The notes under the pieces were generated by a model. It was not told the DNA's origin, searched no databases, and saw only the letters and a list, made by a program, of their open reading frames with translations. Made by a program: the position numbers and the translations under genes. Of a stretch of DNA of 64,000 nt, positions 7,943 to 16,455 are shown in pieces (the stretch's first letter is position 1; every line of letters starts with the position of its first letter). This DNA comes from RBG-16-57-9 sp964529745 (lineage in GTDB: Archaea; Thermoproteota; Bathyarchaeia; TCS64), in NCBI GenBank assembly GCA_964529745.1, contig CAZGZR010000003.1:1-64000 (forward strand). Direction: 5' to 3'.

Positions 7943-7970
7943 TTCATGAATATACAGTACCGTTCATGAA
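7943..7970. promoter_or_regulatory. Twin TTCATGAA palindromes between livH and livJ
   Basis: The perfect 8-bp palindrome TTCATGAA occurs at 7943-7950 and again at 7963-7970, 20 bp apart start to start, about two helical turns. The pair lies in the 230-bp gap between divergent livH and livJ, next to AT-rich sequence that could hold the livH TATA box (about 7930-7942). This looks like an operator for a dimeric regulator. The regulator is not known. Confidence 0.55.
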
Positions 7971-8076
7971 GTCAGGTTAAAATAAGGGTTTTTTAGTTAG
8001 ATCAATCGTAATAGAACTAAATAAGGCATTTTATATTGTTTTTATTTATAGTCCTAAACGTTTGCATGTAAAAACC

Positions 8077-8085
8077 TTATATAAT
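8077..8085 (+). promoter_or_regulatory. TATA box of livJ
   Basis: TTATATAAT preceded by AACC. It predicts a transcript from about 8107, downstream of the GTG at 8093. That argues against the longest reading frame and for a start at 8135 (TTG) or 8141 (ATG). Confidence 0.65.
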
Positions 8086-8140
8086 GTAAATAGTGAAATT
8101 AATCTCTGCGACAAACAGCAAGGTGAAACTAGACTTGGAA

Positions 8141-9436
8141 ATGAAAGGTAACACCCTAGCAATAGTACTACTTGTCGTAGGACTCGTCGTCGGAGGAGGA
8201 GTAGGATACTTCGCCGCTCCGACACAGACAGAGCAAATAGAGGTCCCGGTTGAAGTGGAAACATTGCCACTTGAAGGCGAAACCGTTCAACTAGGCTACA
8301 TAAGCTCCACGACGACAGGCCTAGAGACAAACCAACCACACATAGAAGACATAATGGTACCAGACTACAACGCGTATGCCGCAAAATTAGGATACGATGT
8401 AGATTTCGTATACCTCATTGACGACGCAACCAGTCAAGCTGCAGTCCACTTGGAGAAAGTCCAAGGCTTCAAGAGCATAGGCGTCAACATATTCATTGGC
8501 GGTGGCTGGTCGAGCCAAGCTTCGGCAGCTCTAAGCTACTGCAACGACAACGATATGTTGATGTGGAGCGCATCCTCCACCAGCCCGACTCTTGCCATCG
8601 CCGGCGACAACCTTCTGAGAATGTGCCCAACAGACTTGGTACAGGCCCCTGCAATCGTTAGGATGCTTGAGAGCCACGGTATCGAGGCTGTTGTTACAAT
8701 CCAGCGTGGCGACTCTTGGGCAGATGGTATCTACAACATATACCAGCCCATGTTCGTGGAAGGCGGAGGAGTGGAACTTGACAGGATCAGGTACGCCGCC
8801 GAGGTCCAGGAGTTCTCAAGCTATCTACAGCAAGCAGAAAACAAACTCTCAGAAGCAATTGGCACTTATGGCAAAGACCACGTAGCAGTAGAGATCATCG
8901 GCTTCCAAGAAGTAGCCAACATGATCCAGCAAGCCGTAGACTATCCGACAGTCTACGACGTCATATGGTTCGGCAGCGACGGCACGGCACTCACATCACA
9001 GATAAGGGACGACTCCCCTGAACAGGCAGCCCATCTAAACCTGTACAGCACGCTAGCTGCACCAGCAGAATCACAGAAGTACCTCGATCTATACGATCGA
9101 TACTGGGCGCTAGTGGGAATGCCCTATGGCTACTACACAGCCTGCACATATGACATCGGCTGGCTACTGACAGAGACAATACTCGAGTCCCAAAGCACAG
9201 ACGCAATGGTGAACCTAGAGCTCCAGCCAACAAGCGCCTTTAACAGCTACGGCGCCAGCGGTTGGAACAGGCTGAACGAGGACGGAGACAGATATGCAAG
9301 CAACTACCAGATCTGGGCCTACAGGCTCGACAGCGCAGGCGTCGGTCAGGACTACGTCGCCGGTCTGTACGACATGGTAACTGACAGCGTCACGTGGTAC
9401 ATAAACGAAATCGGCTACACACCAGTTTCAAGATAA
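8141..9436 (+). CDS. livJ: Extracellular substrate-binding protein of a Liv-type importer
   Basis: Type I periplasmic-binding fold protein that captures the ligand for LivH/LivM. It begins with a basic-hydrophobic signal (MKGNTLAIVLLVVGLVVGGG) and no lipobox cysteine, so it is probably held by an N-terminal membrane anchor as in other archaea. The mature part starts near the Thr/Glu linker after AAPTQ. Motifs typical of the family include IFIGGGWSSQASAA and SASSTSPTLA, which form the ligand cleft. ATG 8141 gives 431 residues; TTG 8135 has a GGTGA ribosome site 8 bases upstream and is equally possible. The exact ligand cannot be told. Confidence 0.88.
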   Translation: MKGNTLAIVLLVVGLVVGGGVGYFAAPTQTEQIEVPVEVETLPLEGETVQLGYISSTTTGLETNQPHIEDIMVPDYNAYAAKLGYDVDFVYLIDDATSQAAVHLEKVQGFKSIGVNIFIGGGWSSQASAALSYCNDNDMLMWSASSTSPTLAIAGDNLLRMCPTDLVQAPAIVRMLESHGIEAVVTIQRGDSWADGIYNIYQPMFVEGGGVELDRIRYAAEVQEFSSYLQQAENKLSEAIGTYGKDHVAVEIIGFQEVANMIQQAVDYPTVYDVIWFGSDGTALTSQIRDDSPEQAAHLNLYSTLAAPAESQKYLDLYDRYWALVGMPYGYYTACTYDIGWLLTETILESQSTDAMVNLELQPTSAFNSYGASGWNRLNEDGDRYASNYQIWAYRLDSAGVGQDYVAGLYDMVTDSVTWYINEIGYTPVSR

Positions 9437-9451
9437 GCATACAAAACCTAA

Positions 9452-9468
9452 TTCTCCTTTTTTTAAAA
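9452..9468 (+). terminator. T-run after livJ
   Basis: CTCC followed by seven T and AAAAA, 15-30 bases after the livJ stop. It fits an archaeal T-run terminator and would separate the highly expressed binding protein from livG. Confidence 0.45.
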
Positions 9469-9516
9469 ATTAAGAAACCTATTTAATATAAGGATACGAA
9501 TTTAGTATTCCGGCAA

Positions 9517-9528
9517 AAATATTTAAAC
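9517..9528 (+). promoter_or_regulatory. TATA box of livG-livF
   Basis: AAATATTTAAAC centred near 9523, predicting transcription from about 9549 and a short leader to the ATG at 9563. Confidence 0.5.
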
Positions 9529-9562
9529 AGACACTATACGCTATAGGTTAGTTGATGCCTAT

Positions 9563-10321
9563 ATGTCTGAAGTACTGAAAATAGACAACGTTTACAAATA
9601 TTTCGGCAAGTTCGCTGCAAACGACGGCGTCAGTTTCAGCTTGAAAGAGGGCGGCATATATCTTTTGGTTGGCCCTAACGGGTGCGGCAAGTCTACATTG
9701 GTGAACTGCATCTCGGGCATATACGTGCCCGAGGAGGGGCACATATACTACCGCCAAGCGGACATCACGAGCGAGGAAATGTACAAGATCGCCCGTAGGG
9801 GACTGGTTCGTACATTCCAGATCGCCTCCCCGTTCCTGAGCCTTACCACACTAGAGAACATGCTCGTGGCGTTGCCGGATAACGCCGGGGAGAACATAGC
9901 ACTTTCACTTTTCAAGCCGACGTGGGTCGACAGCGAGATCAACGCCGTGAGACGGGCGTCGGAGCTCCTCAGGGTTCTCGGACTCAGACACGTATGGAAC
10001 AAGCCAGCGAACACTCTCAGCGGGGGAGAGCTCAAACTACTCGAGATCGGGCGGGCGCTGATGTCGGGAGCCGAGACCATATTGCTCGACGAGCCTGTCG
10101 GCAGCATAGACCCTGTGTTGTGCCACCAGATATTCAGCCACGTGCTGAGGCTCCGCGACGAGCTGGGGATCACTTTCCTCGTCATCGAGCACCGGCTCGA
10201 GGTGGCGGCTCAGTACGCGGACCATGTCTTCGCGATGGATAGAGGTAAGCTCGTTACAGAGGGCACAGCCGAGGAAGTCTTCGAGGACGAGCGGGTGATC
10301 AAGGCATACCTGGGTGAGTAA
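9563..10321 (+). CDS. livG: ABC importer ATPase LivG
   Basis: A nucleotide-binding subunit driving the importer. Walker A GPNGCGKST is at 37-45, the signature LSGGE at 152-156, Walker B ILLDEP at 173-178 and the switch histidine at 210. The stretch RTFQIASPF (83-91) with its Q-loop and the ILLDEPVGSIDP ending are LivG-like. The 252 residues match the family. livF begins 1-2 bases after this stop, or overlaps it if the GTG at 10314 is used. Confidence 0.93.
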   Translation: MSEVLKIDNVYKYFGKFAANDGVSFSLKEGGIYLLVGPNGCGKSTLVNCISGIYVPEEGHIYYRQADITSEEMYKIARRGLVRTFQIASPFLSLTTLENMLVALPDNAGENIALSLFKPTWVDSEINAVRRASELLRVLGLRHVWNKPANTLSGGELKLLEIGRALMSGAETILLDEPVGSIDPVLCHQIFSHVLRLRDELGITFLVIEHRLEVAAQYADHVFAMDRGKLVTEGTAEEVFEDERVIKAYLGE

Positions 10322-10322
10322 G

Positions 10323-11078
10323 ATGGGAAGCAAGTACATACTTGAGACCAAGGGCCTGAACGTGGGGTACGGGCCTATCCACGTCATATACGACCTGGAC
10401 TTCAGGGTCCCGGACGGAGAGGTAACCATAGTCGTAGGCCCCAATGGCGTCGGAAAGACCACCCTCCTGAAAGCCCTCATGGGCCTCGCCACCATATACA
10501 GCGGCGACATCACCTTCGAGGGCCAGAGGATAAACCAGATGCCACCCTACGAGAGAACCAAGCTCGGCATAGGTTACATGCCCCAGGTGGGCAACATATT
10601 CAGCAACCTTACCGTCAGCGACAACCTGAAGATGGCGGCTTACACCATGAAGGACCCTGACATGATCAGGGACAAGATGGAGTTCGTCTTCAACCTCTTC
10701 CCTGTGCTTCAGGGCTTCATGCCCAGGGCGGCGGGCACCCTGAGCGGGGGCGAGCGCCAGATGCTCGCCGAGGGGATGGTGCTCATGAGGGACCCCAAGA
10801 TAATGATGGTGGACGAGCCCACCGCCGGGCTGATGCCCAAGCTGGTCACCGACGTCATGAAGCAGCTCAAGGAGATGGCCGACGAGACGGGTCTCCCCAT
10901 CGTGCTTGTGGAGCAGCGCGCCAGGCGTGCACTGGAAGTGGGCGACTACGCGTACATGATGCGCGGCGGAATGTTCACTTTCGAGGGCGGCGCACAGGAG
11001 CTTCTTAACAATCCGCAGCTCGAGGAGATGTATCTTGGCGCAGTCGAGGTACGAGACCTCAAGACCATCAGGGAATAA
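10323..11078 (+). CDS. livF: ABC importer ATPase LivF
   Basis: The second ATPase subunit. Walker A GPNGVGKTT is at 39-47, LSGGE at 140-144 and Walker B MMVDEP at 161-166. The switch position reads LVEQRA, with Gln in place of His as is normal for LivF. MPQVGNIFSNLTV is the family's Q-loop region. ATG 10323 gives 251 residues; GTG 10314 would overlap livG. With LivG it would form the heterodimeric motor below LivH and LivM. Confidence 0.93.
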   Translation: MGSKYILETKGLNVGYGPIHVIYDLDFRVPDGEVTIVVGPNGVGKTTLLKALMGLATIYSGDITFEGQRINQMPPYERTKLGIGYMPQVGNIFSNLTVSDNLKMAAYTMKDPDMIRDKMEFVFNLFPVLQGFMPRAAGTLSGGERQMLAEGMVLMRDPKIMMVDEPTAGLMPKLVTDVMKQLKEMADETGLPIVLVEQRARRALEVGDYAYMMRGGMFTFEGGAQELLNNPQLEEMYLGAVEVRDLKTIRE

Positions 11079-11188
11079 CCACCCTCTTCTCTGTTTTCAT
11101 CGATCCCATTCAATGTCCTGATCGTTGTTCTATATCAACGGGGGACAACCGTTTAATCAGCAGATGATTGAATGCCCTCTGATTCGTC

Positions 11189-11716
11189 GTGGGCTCTGAT
11201 GCTTCTCACGGTTACCAAGCAACCTTTGAGCAGGATGAGCTAGACGTAGCTTTACTCCTCCACGGCTTGTTCTTGAGCTATGTACAGGTCTCGGCCAGCA
11301 TAATTCCCCTCACTCGTTTCAGGTCCCTTGTGGGTCTGATGCGCGACGCACTATACAAGGTGACTGGGATGTCAACCATGGCGCTCATAACGATCCATGA
11401 AGTCGAGAAGACGCTGGACAAGTACTGCAGCTTGTTGGAAGACTCAGGCGTCGCCGAGAAGGCGACGGCGGTCATGGATGACCCCCGGTCGTTCAGGTTT
11501 AACCTCCGGGGCTGCATGTTTGGGGGAGACTGCAGGCGACTGGTGTCGGGCACGTACATCTGCCCCTTCGCCATGTTCGCCGGGTTCCTCGCCCAGGAGA
11601 GCGGCGGGGGCAAGGTGAGCCTAGAGCCGAGCGAGAAGACGATGCTGGGTTCGAGAACACGTCTCTTAGTAGGCGGCACGGGGCGCCAAACGAAGAAGAC
11701 AAAAGTGTACGTCTGA
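11189..11716 (+). CDS. Hypothetical protein with Cys-rich core
   Basis: A 175-residue protein starting at GTG 11189; an in-frame TGA lies 9 bases upstream, so the start can only be here or later. The first half is helical and amphipathic (DELDVALLLHGLFLSYVQ). The second half holds RGCMFGGDC and TYICPFAMFAGFLA with three conserved-looking cysteines, as in small-ligand or metal-binding sensor domains such as V4R. I do not recognise it with confidence. It stands alone between livF and the aminotransferase gene. Confidence 0.7.
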   Translation: MGSDASHGYQATFEQDELDVALLLHGLFLSYVQVSASIIPLTRFRSLVGLMRDALYKVTGMSTMALITIHEVEKTLDKYCSLLEDSGVAEKATAVMDDPRSFRFNLRGCMFGGDCRRLVSGTYICPFAMFAGFLAQESGGGKVSLEPSEKTMLGSRTRLLVGGTGRQTKKTKVYV

Positions 11717-11789
11717 CTGGGAGGCCCATGTTGATAGCTTAGCTTAAACGCAGCAAGGGCCAACATATGAGACATAACGGTGTGCTCCG

Positions 11790-12908
11790 ATGGATGTCTC
11801 CTCTATTCGCAGTGACTTCACCGTCCTGAGGGACTGGGCGTACCTCGACAACGCGTTCGTGGGGCTCATGCCGGCACAGGTGAGGAAAGGCTACGCCGAG
11901 TACGTGGACCAGTGGTACAGGTTCGACACCACTGGGGACAAAACCATCCTCCAGGAGTGGCTGGCCAAGGCGAGACGTGTGAGGGAGATGGCTGCAGCAT
12001 TCATCCACGTGTCCGCCGAGGAGATCGCGTTCGACATGTGCACCGGCTCGGGGCTCAACATAGCCGTGAACGGAACAGAGTGGAGGAAGGGCGACAACGT
12101 CGTGTTCCCCGAGTGGGAGCACAACCCGTTGTACACCCACACAACAGCAAGAAACGCCGTCGAGCCCCGCGTTTGGAGGCCGGAGGGAGGCATCTTCGAC
12201 ACAGGGGACCTTGAGAATCTCATAGACGACAGGACCAAGCTCGTCCAGGTCAGCCAGGTGAGCTACGTCAACGGCCAGAGACTCGACCTGGAGGAGGTAG
12301 CCGAGATAGCCCACGGCCACGGCGCCAAGGTGCTGGTTGACGCTACCCAGGCGGTGGGCGCCGTAGACGTGGACTATAGGAGGGACGATGTGGACTACGT
12401 GAGCTTCGCCCCCTACAAGTACCTGATGGGTCCTACTGGGCTCAGCTTCCTCTACGTGAAGCGGGAGAACCTCGCCGAGCTGACGCCGGACCGGACAGGC
12501 TGGAAGAACCAGATATGGGGCGGCGACAACCCCGAAGACCCGGTGGACCTGGACACCGCCGAGAAGTTCGAGTATGGCACCCTCCACTTCCAAGGGATGT
12601 ACGCCGTGGAACGGTCCCTCGACTACCTGAATAGGGTGGGCATCGACGAGGTCGAGAAGCGGAACCTCATGCTCTCAAGCTACACCTACGACCGGCTATC
12701 CAGCCTCGGGAGGAAGCTATTCATGCCCGAGCCCCCGGCGTCCACGATAGTGAGCTACTTCCAGACGGGCGCCGTTGGGCTCGCCGCCACGCTCAAGGCG
12801 ATGAAGATCAAGGTCACCGGCAGGTCGGCCCACGGCGACCACATAAGGGTATCGAACCACTTCTACAACACCAGGGAAGACGTTGACAGGCTCATGGAAA
12901 ACGTCTAG
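11790..12908 (+). CDS. Class V PLP-dependent aminotransferase
   Basis: A fold-type I enzyme of the cysteine desulfurase / serine-pyruvate aminotransferase superfamily. The PLP lysine is K210 in SFAPYKYLMGPTG, preceded by the cofactor Asp in LVDATQAVGAVDVD. The early AYLDNAFVGLMP and the HNP motif in EWEHNPLY are typical. At 372 residues it is full length. There is no obvious catalytic cysteine loop of IscS type, so desulfurase activity is less likely than amine transfer or lyase activity. It is a single gene, and its end overlaps the convergent TspO-like gene by 4 bases. Confidence 0.87.
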   Translation: MDVSSIRSDFTVLRDWAYLDNAFVGLMPAQVRKGYAEYVDQWYRFDTTGDKTILQEWLAKARRVREMAAAFIHVSAEEIAFDMCTGSGLNIAVNGTEWRKGDNVVFPEWEHNPLYTHTTARNAVEPRVWRPEGGIFDTGDLENLIDDRTKLVQVSQVSYVNGQRLDLEEVAEIAHGHGAKVLVDATQAVGAVDVDYRRDDVDYVSFAPYKYLMGPTGLSFLYVKRENLAELTPDRTGWKNQIWGGDNPEDPVDLDTAEKFEYGTLHFQGMYAVERSLDYLNRVGIDEVEKRNLMLSSYTYDRLSSLGRKLFMPEPPASTIVSYFQTGAVGLAATLKAMKIKVTGRSAHGDHIRVSNHFYNTREDVDRLMENV

Positions 12909-13669
12909 AATCTGCCACGCTTCACGTAGTTGAGCCCTATCCCGCCTAGTATCACAAGGGCCCCCAGGTCGGCGGCGTATGGTATCAGGGGCTCTGCCAT
13001 CTGCTTGTAGATGATCCCTGAGAGGGCCCAGACGATGACTAAGCTGTAGGCGGCGTCCCCCCTCGTATACAGGTTGACCAGCGTCAGCGCGACGGCAACG
13101 CCGATCACGGCCACCGTCCAGTACGCTGCGGTCGTGCCGTAGCTCTCCCAACCAGACGCTACCAGGAACGCCACTATGTTGGCTATGGGGGCCACGGTGA
13201 TCCATCCCAAGTAGACGCTGAACGGCAGGCGATAGTATAGCTGCTGATCTCTGGACACCTGCGCCCTGCCTATGTCCAGCCTAAGGTAGATCAATATCAG
13301 AGATGCCAGGAGCCCGAACATGGGCACTAGGCTCAGCGCGACCAGCCGCCAGTGCCAGAGGAATATCCAGACGACGTTGAAGACGTTGCTCGCGATGAAC
13401 AGCCACCCGATCTTCCTTAGGGTCTCGGCGTCTTCTCCGCCGCGCCTCAGCTGGCGCACGGTGAACCCCAGGAGAAGCAGGTAGATGACGCCCCATATGC
13501 TGAAGACGTAGCCCGCTGGGACGAAGTAGTTGGGGTAGCTGTCGGACAACTCGGCGGTGGTCACGCCGTTCAACGGCAGGGCGTTGGCCAGCGTGTTAAC
13601 GACGACGACGGCCGCATAGCTTAGTGCGTTACCGATCTGCAGGACCCTGATTTCTGACGATTTCTCCAT
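12905..13669 (-). CDS. TspO/MBR-like tryptophan-rich membrane protein
   Basis: A membrane protein of 254 residues with seven or more hydrophobic segments, longer than the five-helix TspO core (about 160). Family features are the FVPAGYVFSIWGVIY segment (about 49-63), WIFLWHWRL, and PFSVYLGWITVAPIANI near the middle. Related bacterial proteins bind porphyrins or act in stress sensing; that role here is inference. The gene is divergent from guaA, with a 119-bp gap carrying GTTAAACA-type repeats. Confidence 0.75.
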   Translation of the reverse strand: MEKSSEIRVLQIGNALSYAAVVVVNTLANALPLNGVTTAELSDSYPNYFVPAGYVFSIWGVIYLLLLGFTVRQLRRGGEDAETLRKIGWLFIASNVFNVVWIFLWHWRLVALSLVPMFGLLASLILIYLRLDIGRAQVSRDQQLYYRLPFSVYLGWITVAPIANIVAFLVASGWESYGTTAAYWTVAVIGVAVALTLVNLYTRGDAAYSLVIVWALSGIIYKQMAEPLIPYAADLGALVILGGIGLNYVKRGRF

Positions 13670-13709
13670 GTTTACCCGTCGGGAACGAAGCTAGATAAGG
13701 CGTTTGGGG

Positions 13710-13752
13710 GTTAAACATGAAATATCTGTGTTAACTTGCATGGTTGTTTAAC
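13710..13752. repeat. Inverted repeat between the TspO-like gene and guaA
   Basis: GTTAAACA at 13710-13717 is mirrored by TGTTTAAC at 13745-13752, with a related GTTAAC (13730-13735) between them. The arms lie between the two divergent promoters; the guaA TATA (ACATTAAAAC) is about 13757-13766. A shared operator is possible. Confidence 0.35.
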
Positions 13753-13788
13753 AAAAACATTAAAACTGCCCCTCGTTCATGATAGTCA

Positions 13789-15339
13789 ATGACCCCAGGT
13801 AAACGACCAGACGGCATAGCCGTCCTCGATTTCGGCGGCCAGTACTGCCACCTCATCGCCCGTAGGGTCCGGGAGATGAACGTCTACAGCGAGATCCTGC
13901 CCAGCGACGCCACAAGGGCCGAGGTGGAGGCCCTGGGCTCGGTGATGAACCTTAGGGGGGTCATCTTCTCGGGGAGCCCCAGCAGCGTGAAGGCAGAGGA
14001 CGCTCTGACCCTCGACCCGAATATTCTTGAGATGGGGATCCCGGTCCTCGGGCTCTGCTATGGGCTGCAGCTCCTCGCAGAGATGCAAGGCGGGGAGCTG
14101 GCGAAGGCCAGGGAGTACGGTGTGACCTATGCCTACGTAGATGAGGCCGTGGGGGTGCTGGAGGGGCTGGACGCCCGCGAGCGGGTTTGGATGAGCCACG
14201 GAGACACCGTCTTCGAGGCGCCTGAGGGGTTTAGGGTCGCGGCGCACACCGACAGGGCGCCTGTCGCCGCCATGAGGCACATAGAGAAGCCCATCTGGGG
14301 GCTCCAGTGGCACCCCGAGGTGGTCCACACAGAGCACGGGGGGTTGATGCTCCGGAACTTTGTCTTCGGGGTCTGCGGCTGTGAGCCCAACTGGAGGCCG
14401 CTGGACAGGGTGGATGAGGCCATCAAGGCTATCGAGAAAACGGTGGGGGACGGGAGGGCCATCATCGCCTTGAGCGGGGGCGTGGACTCCAGCGTAGCGG
14501 CCGCGCTGGCGGGAAGGGCACTCGGCGGGAGCCTGCTGGCCGTCCACGTGGACCACGGCCTCATGAGGGCGAACGAGTCCGCCGAGGTGGAGGCCGCCTT
14601 CAAGGATAAGGGCCTCAACCTGGTGGTGGTGGACGCCCGAGGCAGGTTCCTCAGGAGGCTTCAGGGCGTGGTTGACCCCGAGGAGAAGCGTAAGATCATC
14701 GGCGAGGAGTTCATCAGGGTCTTCGAGGAGGAGGCGCGAAGATTCGGGGCAGAGTACCTGATACAGGGTACGATCTACCCCGACAGGATAGAATCCGGGC
14801 TGACCCGGGACAGCGACACCATAAAGACCCATCACAACGTGGGTGGGCTACCCCTCCATATGATGTTCAAGGAGGTGATCGAGCCCCTGGGGGAGCTGTA
14901 CAAGGACGAAGTCAGGAGGCTTGGCGAGCGGCTGGGGCTCCCGGGGGAGCTCGTGTGGAGGCAGCCCTTCCCCGGGCCAGGGCTCGCCGTCAGGATAATA
15001 GGCCCCGTAACAGGAGCCAAGCTGGATGCGCTCAGGAAGGCAGACGCCATAGTATGCGAGGAGGTGGAGGCCCACCCCTTCAGGGAAAGGCTGTGGCAGT
15101 ACTTCGCCGTGCTGACCAACACCAAGACCACGGGGGTCAAGGGCGACGAGAGGGCCTACGGGTGGACCGTAGCGGTCAGGATGGTGGAGAGCGTGGACGC
15201 GATGACAGCCAGCTTCAGCAAAGCGCCGTGGGAGGTCCTGGAGCGTATAAGCAACAGGATTGGTAACGAGGTGCCCGGCGTTACTCGGGTGGTTTACGAC
15301 GTAACCCATAAACCCCCTGCTACCATAGAGTGGGAGTGA
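13789..15339 (+). CDS. guaA: GMP synthase (glutamine-hydrolysing), fused two-domain form
   Basis: Converts XMP to GMP using glutamine nitrogen. Residues 1-200 are a class I glutamine amidotransferase with the triad C90 (GLCYGLQLL), H175 and E177 (WHPEV). Residues 210-400 are the ATP pyrophosphatase with the P-loop LSGGVDSS at 228-235. The C-terminal dimerisation domain ends near KPPATIEWE. Many archaea encode the two halves separately, so the 516-residue fused form is worth noting. Its stop overlaps the archease ATG by one base. Confidence 0.95.
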   Translation: MTPGKRPDGIAVLDFGGQYCHLIARRVREMNVYSEILPSDATRAEVEALGSVMNLRGVIFSGSPSSVKAEDALTLDPNILEMGIPVLGLCYGLQLLAEMQGGELAKAREYGVTYAYVDEAVGVLEGLDARERVWMSHGDTVFEAPEGFRVAAHTDRAPVAAMRHIEKPIWGLQWHPEVVHTEHGGLMLRNFVFGVCGCEPNWRPLDRVDEAIKAIEKTVGDGRAIIALSGGVDSSVAAALAGRALGGSLLAVHVDHGLMRANESAEVEAAFKDKGLNLVVVDARGRFLRRLQGVVDPEEKRKIIGEEFIRVFEEEARRFGAEYLIQGTIYPDRIESGLTRDSDTIKTHHNVGGLPLHMMFKEVIEPLGELYKDEVRRLGERLGLPGELVWRQPFPGPGLAVRIIGPVTGAKLDALRKADAIVCEEVEAHPFRERLWQYFAVLTNTKTTGVKGDERAYGWTVAVRMVESVDAMTASFSKAPWEVLERISNRIGNEVPGVTRVVYDVTHKPPATIEWE

Positions 15340-15764
15340 TGAAGGGCTTCACATATCCTGAGGAGGGGCCGTTGGCGGACCTCCTCGTCGAGGCAACCGG
15401 CTCCACCCTCGGAGAGGCTTTCGCCAACCTGGCCCTCGGCATGTTCAACGCTATGACACCCATAGGGGGCATAGCCGAGGAGGAGGAGTTCACCGTGGAG
15501 GCCGAGGGGATTGACATGGAGAGCCTGCTGTTCAACCTGATGGATGAGTTTCTCTACCTGAACGATGTCGAGTTCCTGGTCCCGAGAAGGATAGAGGTAC
15601 AGGTTGATGAGGAGAACTTCAAAGCCACAGCCAAGTGTATAGGCGAGAGGTTCAGCAGGGAGACCCATGAGGTGGGCATCGCCGTCAAGGCCGCCACGTA
15701 CCACATGATGGAGATTAGAAAGGAGAAAGATGGCTGGCGGGTCCGGATGGTGTTCGACACCTAG
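15339..15764 (+). CDS. Archease
   Basis: A small protein that stimulates the tRNA ligase RtcB by helping GTP-dependent guanylylation, and affects some tRNA methylases. It has the family's start (acidic aspartates/glutamates before LADLLVEATGSTLGEAFANLALGMFN) and the metal-site ending in AATYHMMEIRKE. ATG 15339 overlaps the guaA stop (TGATG) and gives 141 residues, the normal length. The gene pair is translationally coupled although the functions differ. rtcB is not in the window. Confidence 0.92.
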   Translation: MKGFTYPEEGPLADLLVEATGSTLGEAFANLALGMFNAMTPIGGIAEEEEFTVEAEGIDMESLLFNLMDEFLYLNDVEFLVPRRIEVQVDEENFKATAKCIGERFSRETHEVGIAVKAATYHMMEIRKEKDGWRVRMVFDT

Positions 15765-15851
15765 GGACTTCCCGGTTCCATAGTTTACTGTGCCCCCGTC
15801 TATGGTAGCTAGTATATTTGCGGATGATTATTCTAACTTTCAAGCTGGTTT

Positions 15852-16044
15852 CTACCTCGTTGGCTCCCTTTGCTCAACGGACTCCACTATCGGGTCGAGT
15901 ATATCGTGGTTGAGGCTGTATAAGCTGTGTTTACCCTCTCTCCCGACATCCACCAGCTTCACCTGAATAGGGTCCGCAGGTTGTGGCTAACCATGCTCTG
16001 TTACTGGCCATGCGTTTCCACGAACTCATACGTTCATGGGCTCT
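15852..16044 (-). pseudogene. Decayed tandem copy of the adjacent ArsR-type regulator
   Basis: Read on the minus strand from 16044, the DNA matches the neighbouring ArsR gene from its MNV motif onward, but with a stop after MNV, a 2-base deletion, and GGC CAG TAA CAG where the intact gene has GGG CAG GAG CAG. QSMVSHNLRTL then follows, with a frame change into VKLVDVGREGKHSLYSL and a tail ending EQREPTR before TAG. The recognition helix and the wing are still readable. This is a dead or fragmentary paralog lying directly downstream of the working gene. Confidence 0.8.
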
Positions 16045-16048
16045 TACG

Positions 16049-16366
16049 CTAGTCTCTGTAGGGGCAATTACCGGCGGCCTTGCAGTATCTATCCTCGTGT
16101 TCCTCGACGATGCCGAAGATCGAGTTAACGGTTTCACCGTTCAGATAGACATATTTCTCTTTGCCTCGCCTCTCGGAGAACACGAAGCTGCACTGTTCAA
16201 GTATCTTCAAGTTGTGGCTGACCATGCTCTGCTCCTGCCCGATCTCCGAGGCTAACCCGGTCACGTTCATCTCGCCTTCAGAAAGCTTCTCAAGGATCGC
16301 CAACCTAGTCGGGTTCGCTAACGTAGAGAAGAACCCGTAACATATCTCGCTCAAACCTCTTTTCAT
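16049..16366 (-). CDS. ArsR-family winged-helix transcriptional regulator
   Basis: A 105-residue DNA-binding repressor-type protein. The wHTH is complete: LANPTRLAILEKLSEGEMNV, the recognition helix with QSMVSHNLKILEQCSFV, and the wing ERRGKEKYVYL. Cysteines occur in the recognition-helix end (EQCSF) and at the C-terminus (YCKAAGNC), positions where ArsR proteins often bind metals. ATG 16366 is chosen; a TTG two codons upstream (16372) also fits. It lies upstream of its own decayed copy, and SerRS is 90 bp away in the same direction. Confidence 0.88.
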   Translation of the reverse strand: MKRGLSEICYGFFSTLANPTRLAILEKLSEGEMNVTGLASEIGQEQSMVSHNLKILEQCSFVFSERRGKEKYVYLNGETVNSIFGIVEEHEDRYCKAAGNCPYRD

Positions 16367-16455
16367 ATCCAAACCCCTTACACGCGGGTTGAATAAACGA
16401 ACTATATTTCAAGCGTATATAAGTAAAATGGTGTTAAAAATATATGAAAAATGGG

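Noticed and set aside
11717..11789. Imperfect inverted repeat (ATGTTG / CAACAT) before the aminotransferase gene
   Set aside because: Only six paired bases and no relation to a clear promoter element.
15765..15810. CCATAG / CTATGG inverted repeat after archease as a terminator hairpin
   Set aside because: The stem is only 6 bp with a loop over 15 bases and no T run, so it is not a convincing terminator.
15983..16255. Plus-strand frame across the ArsR gene and its decayed copy
   Set aside because: Antisense to the intact wHTH gene, with no recognisable protein pattern.
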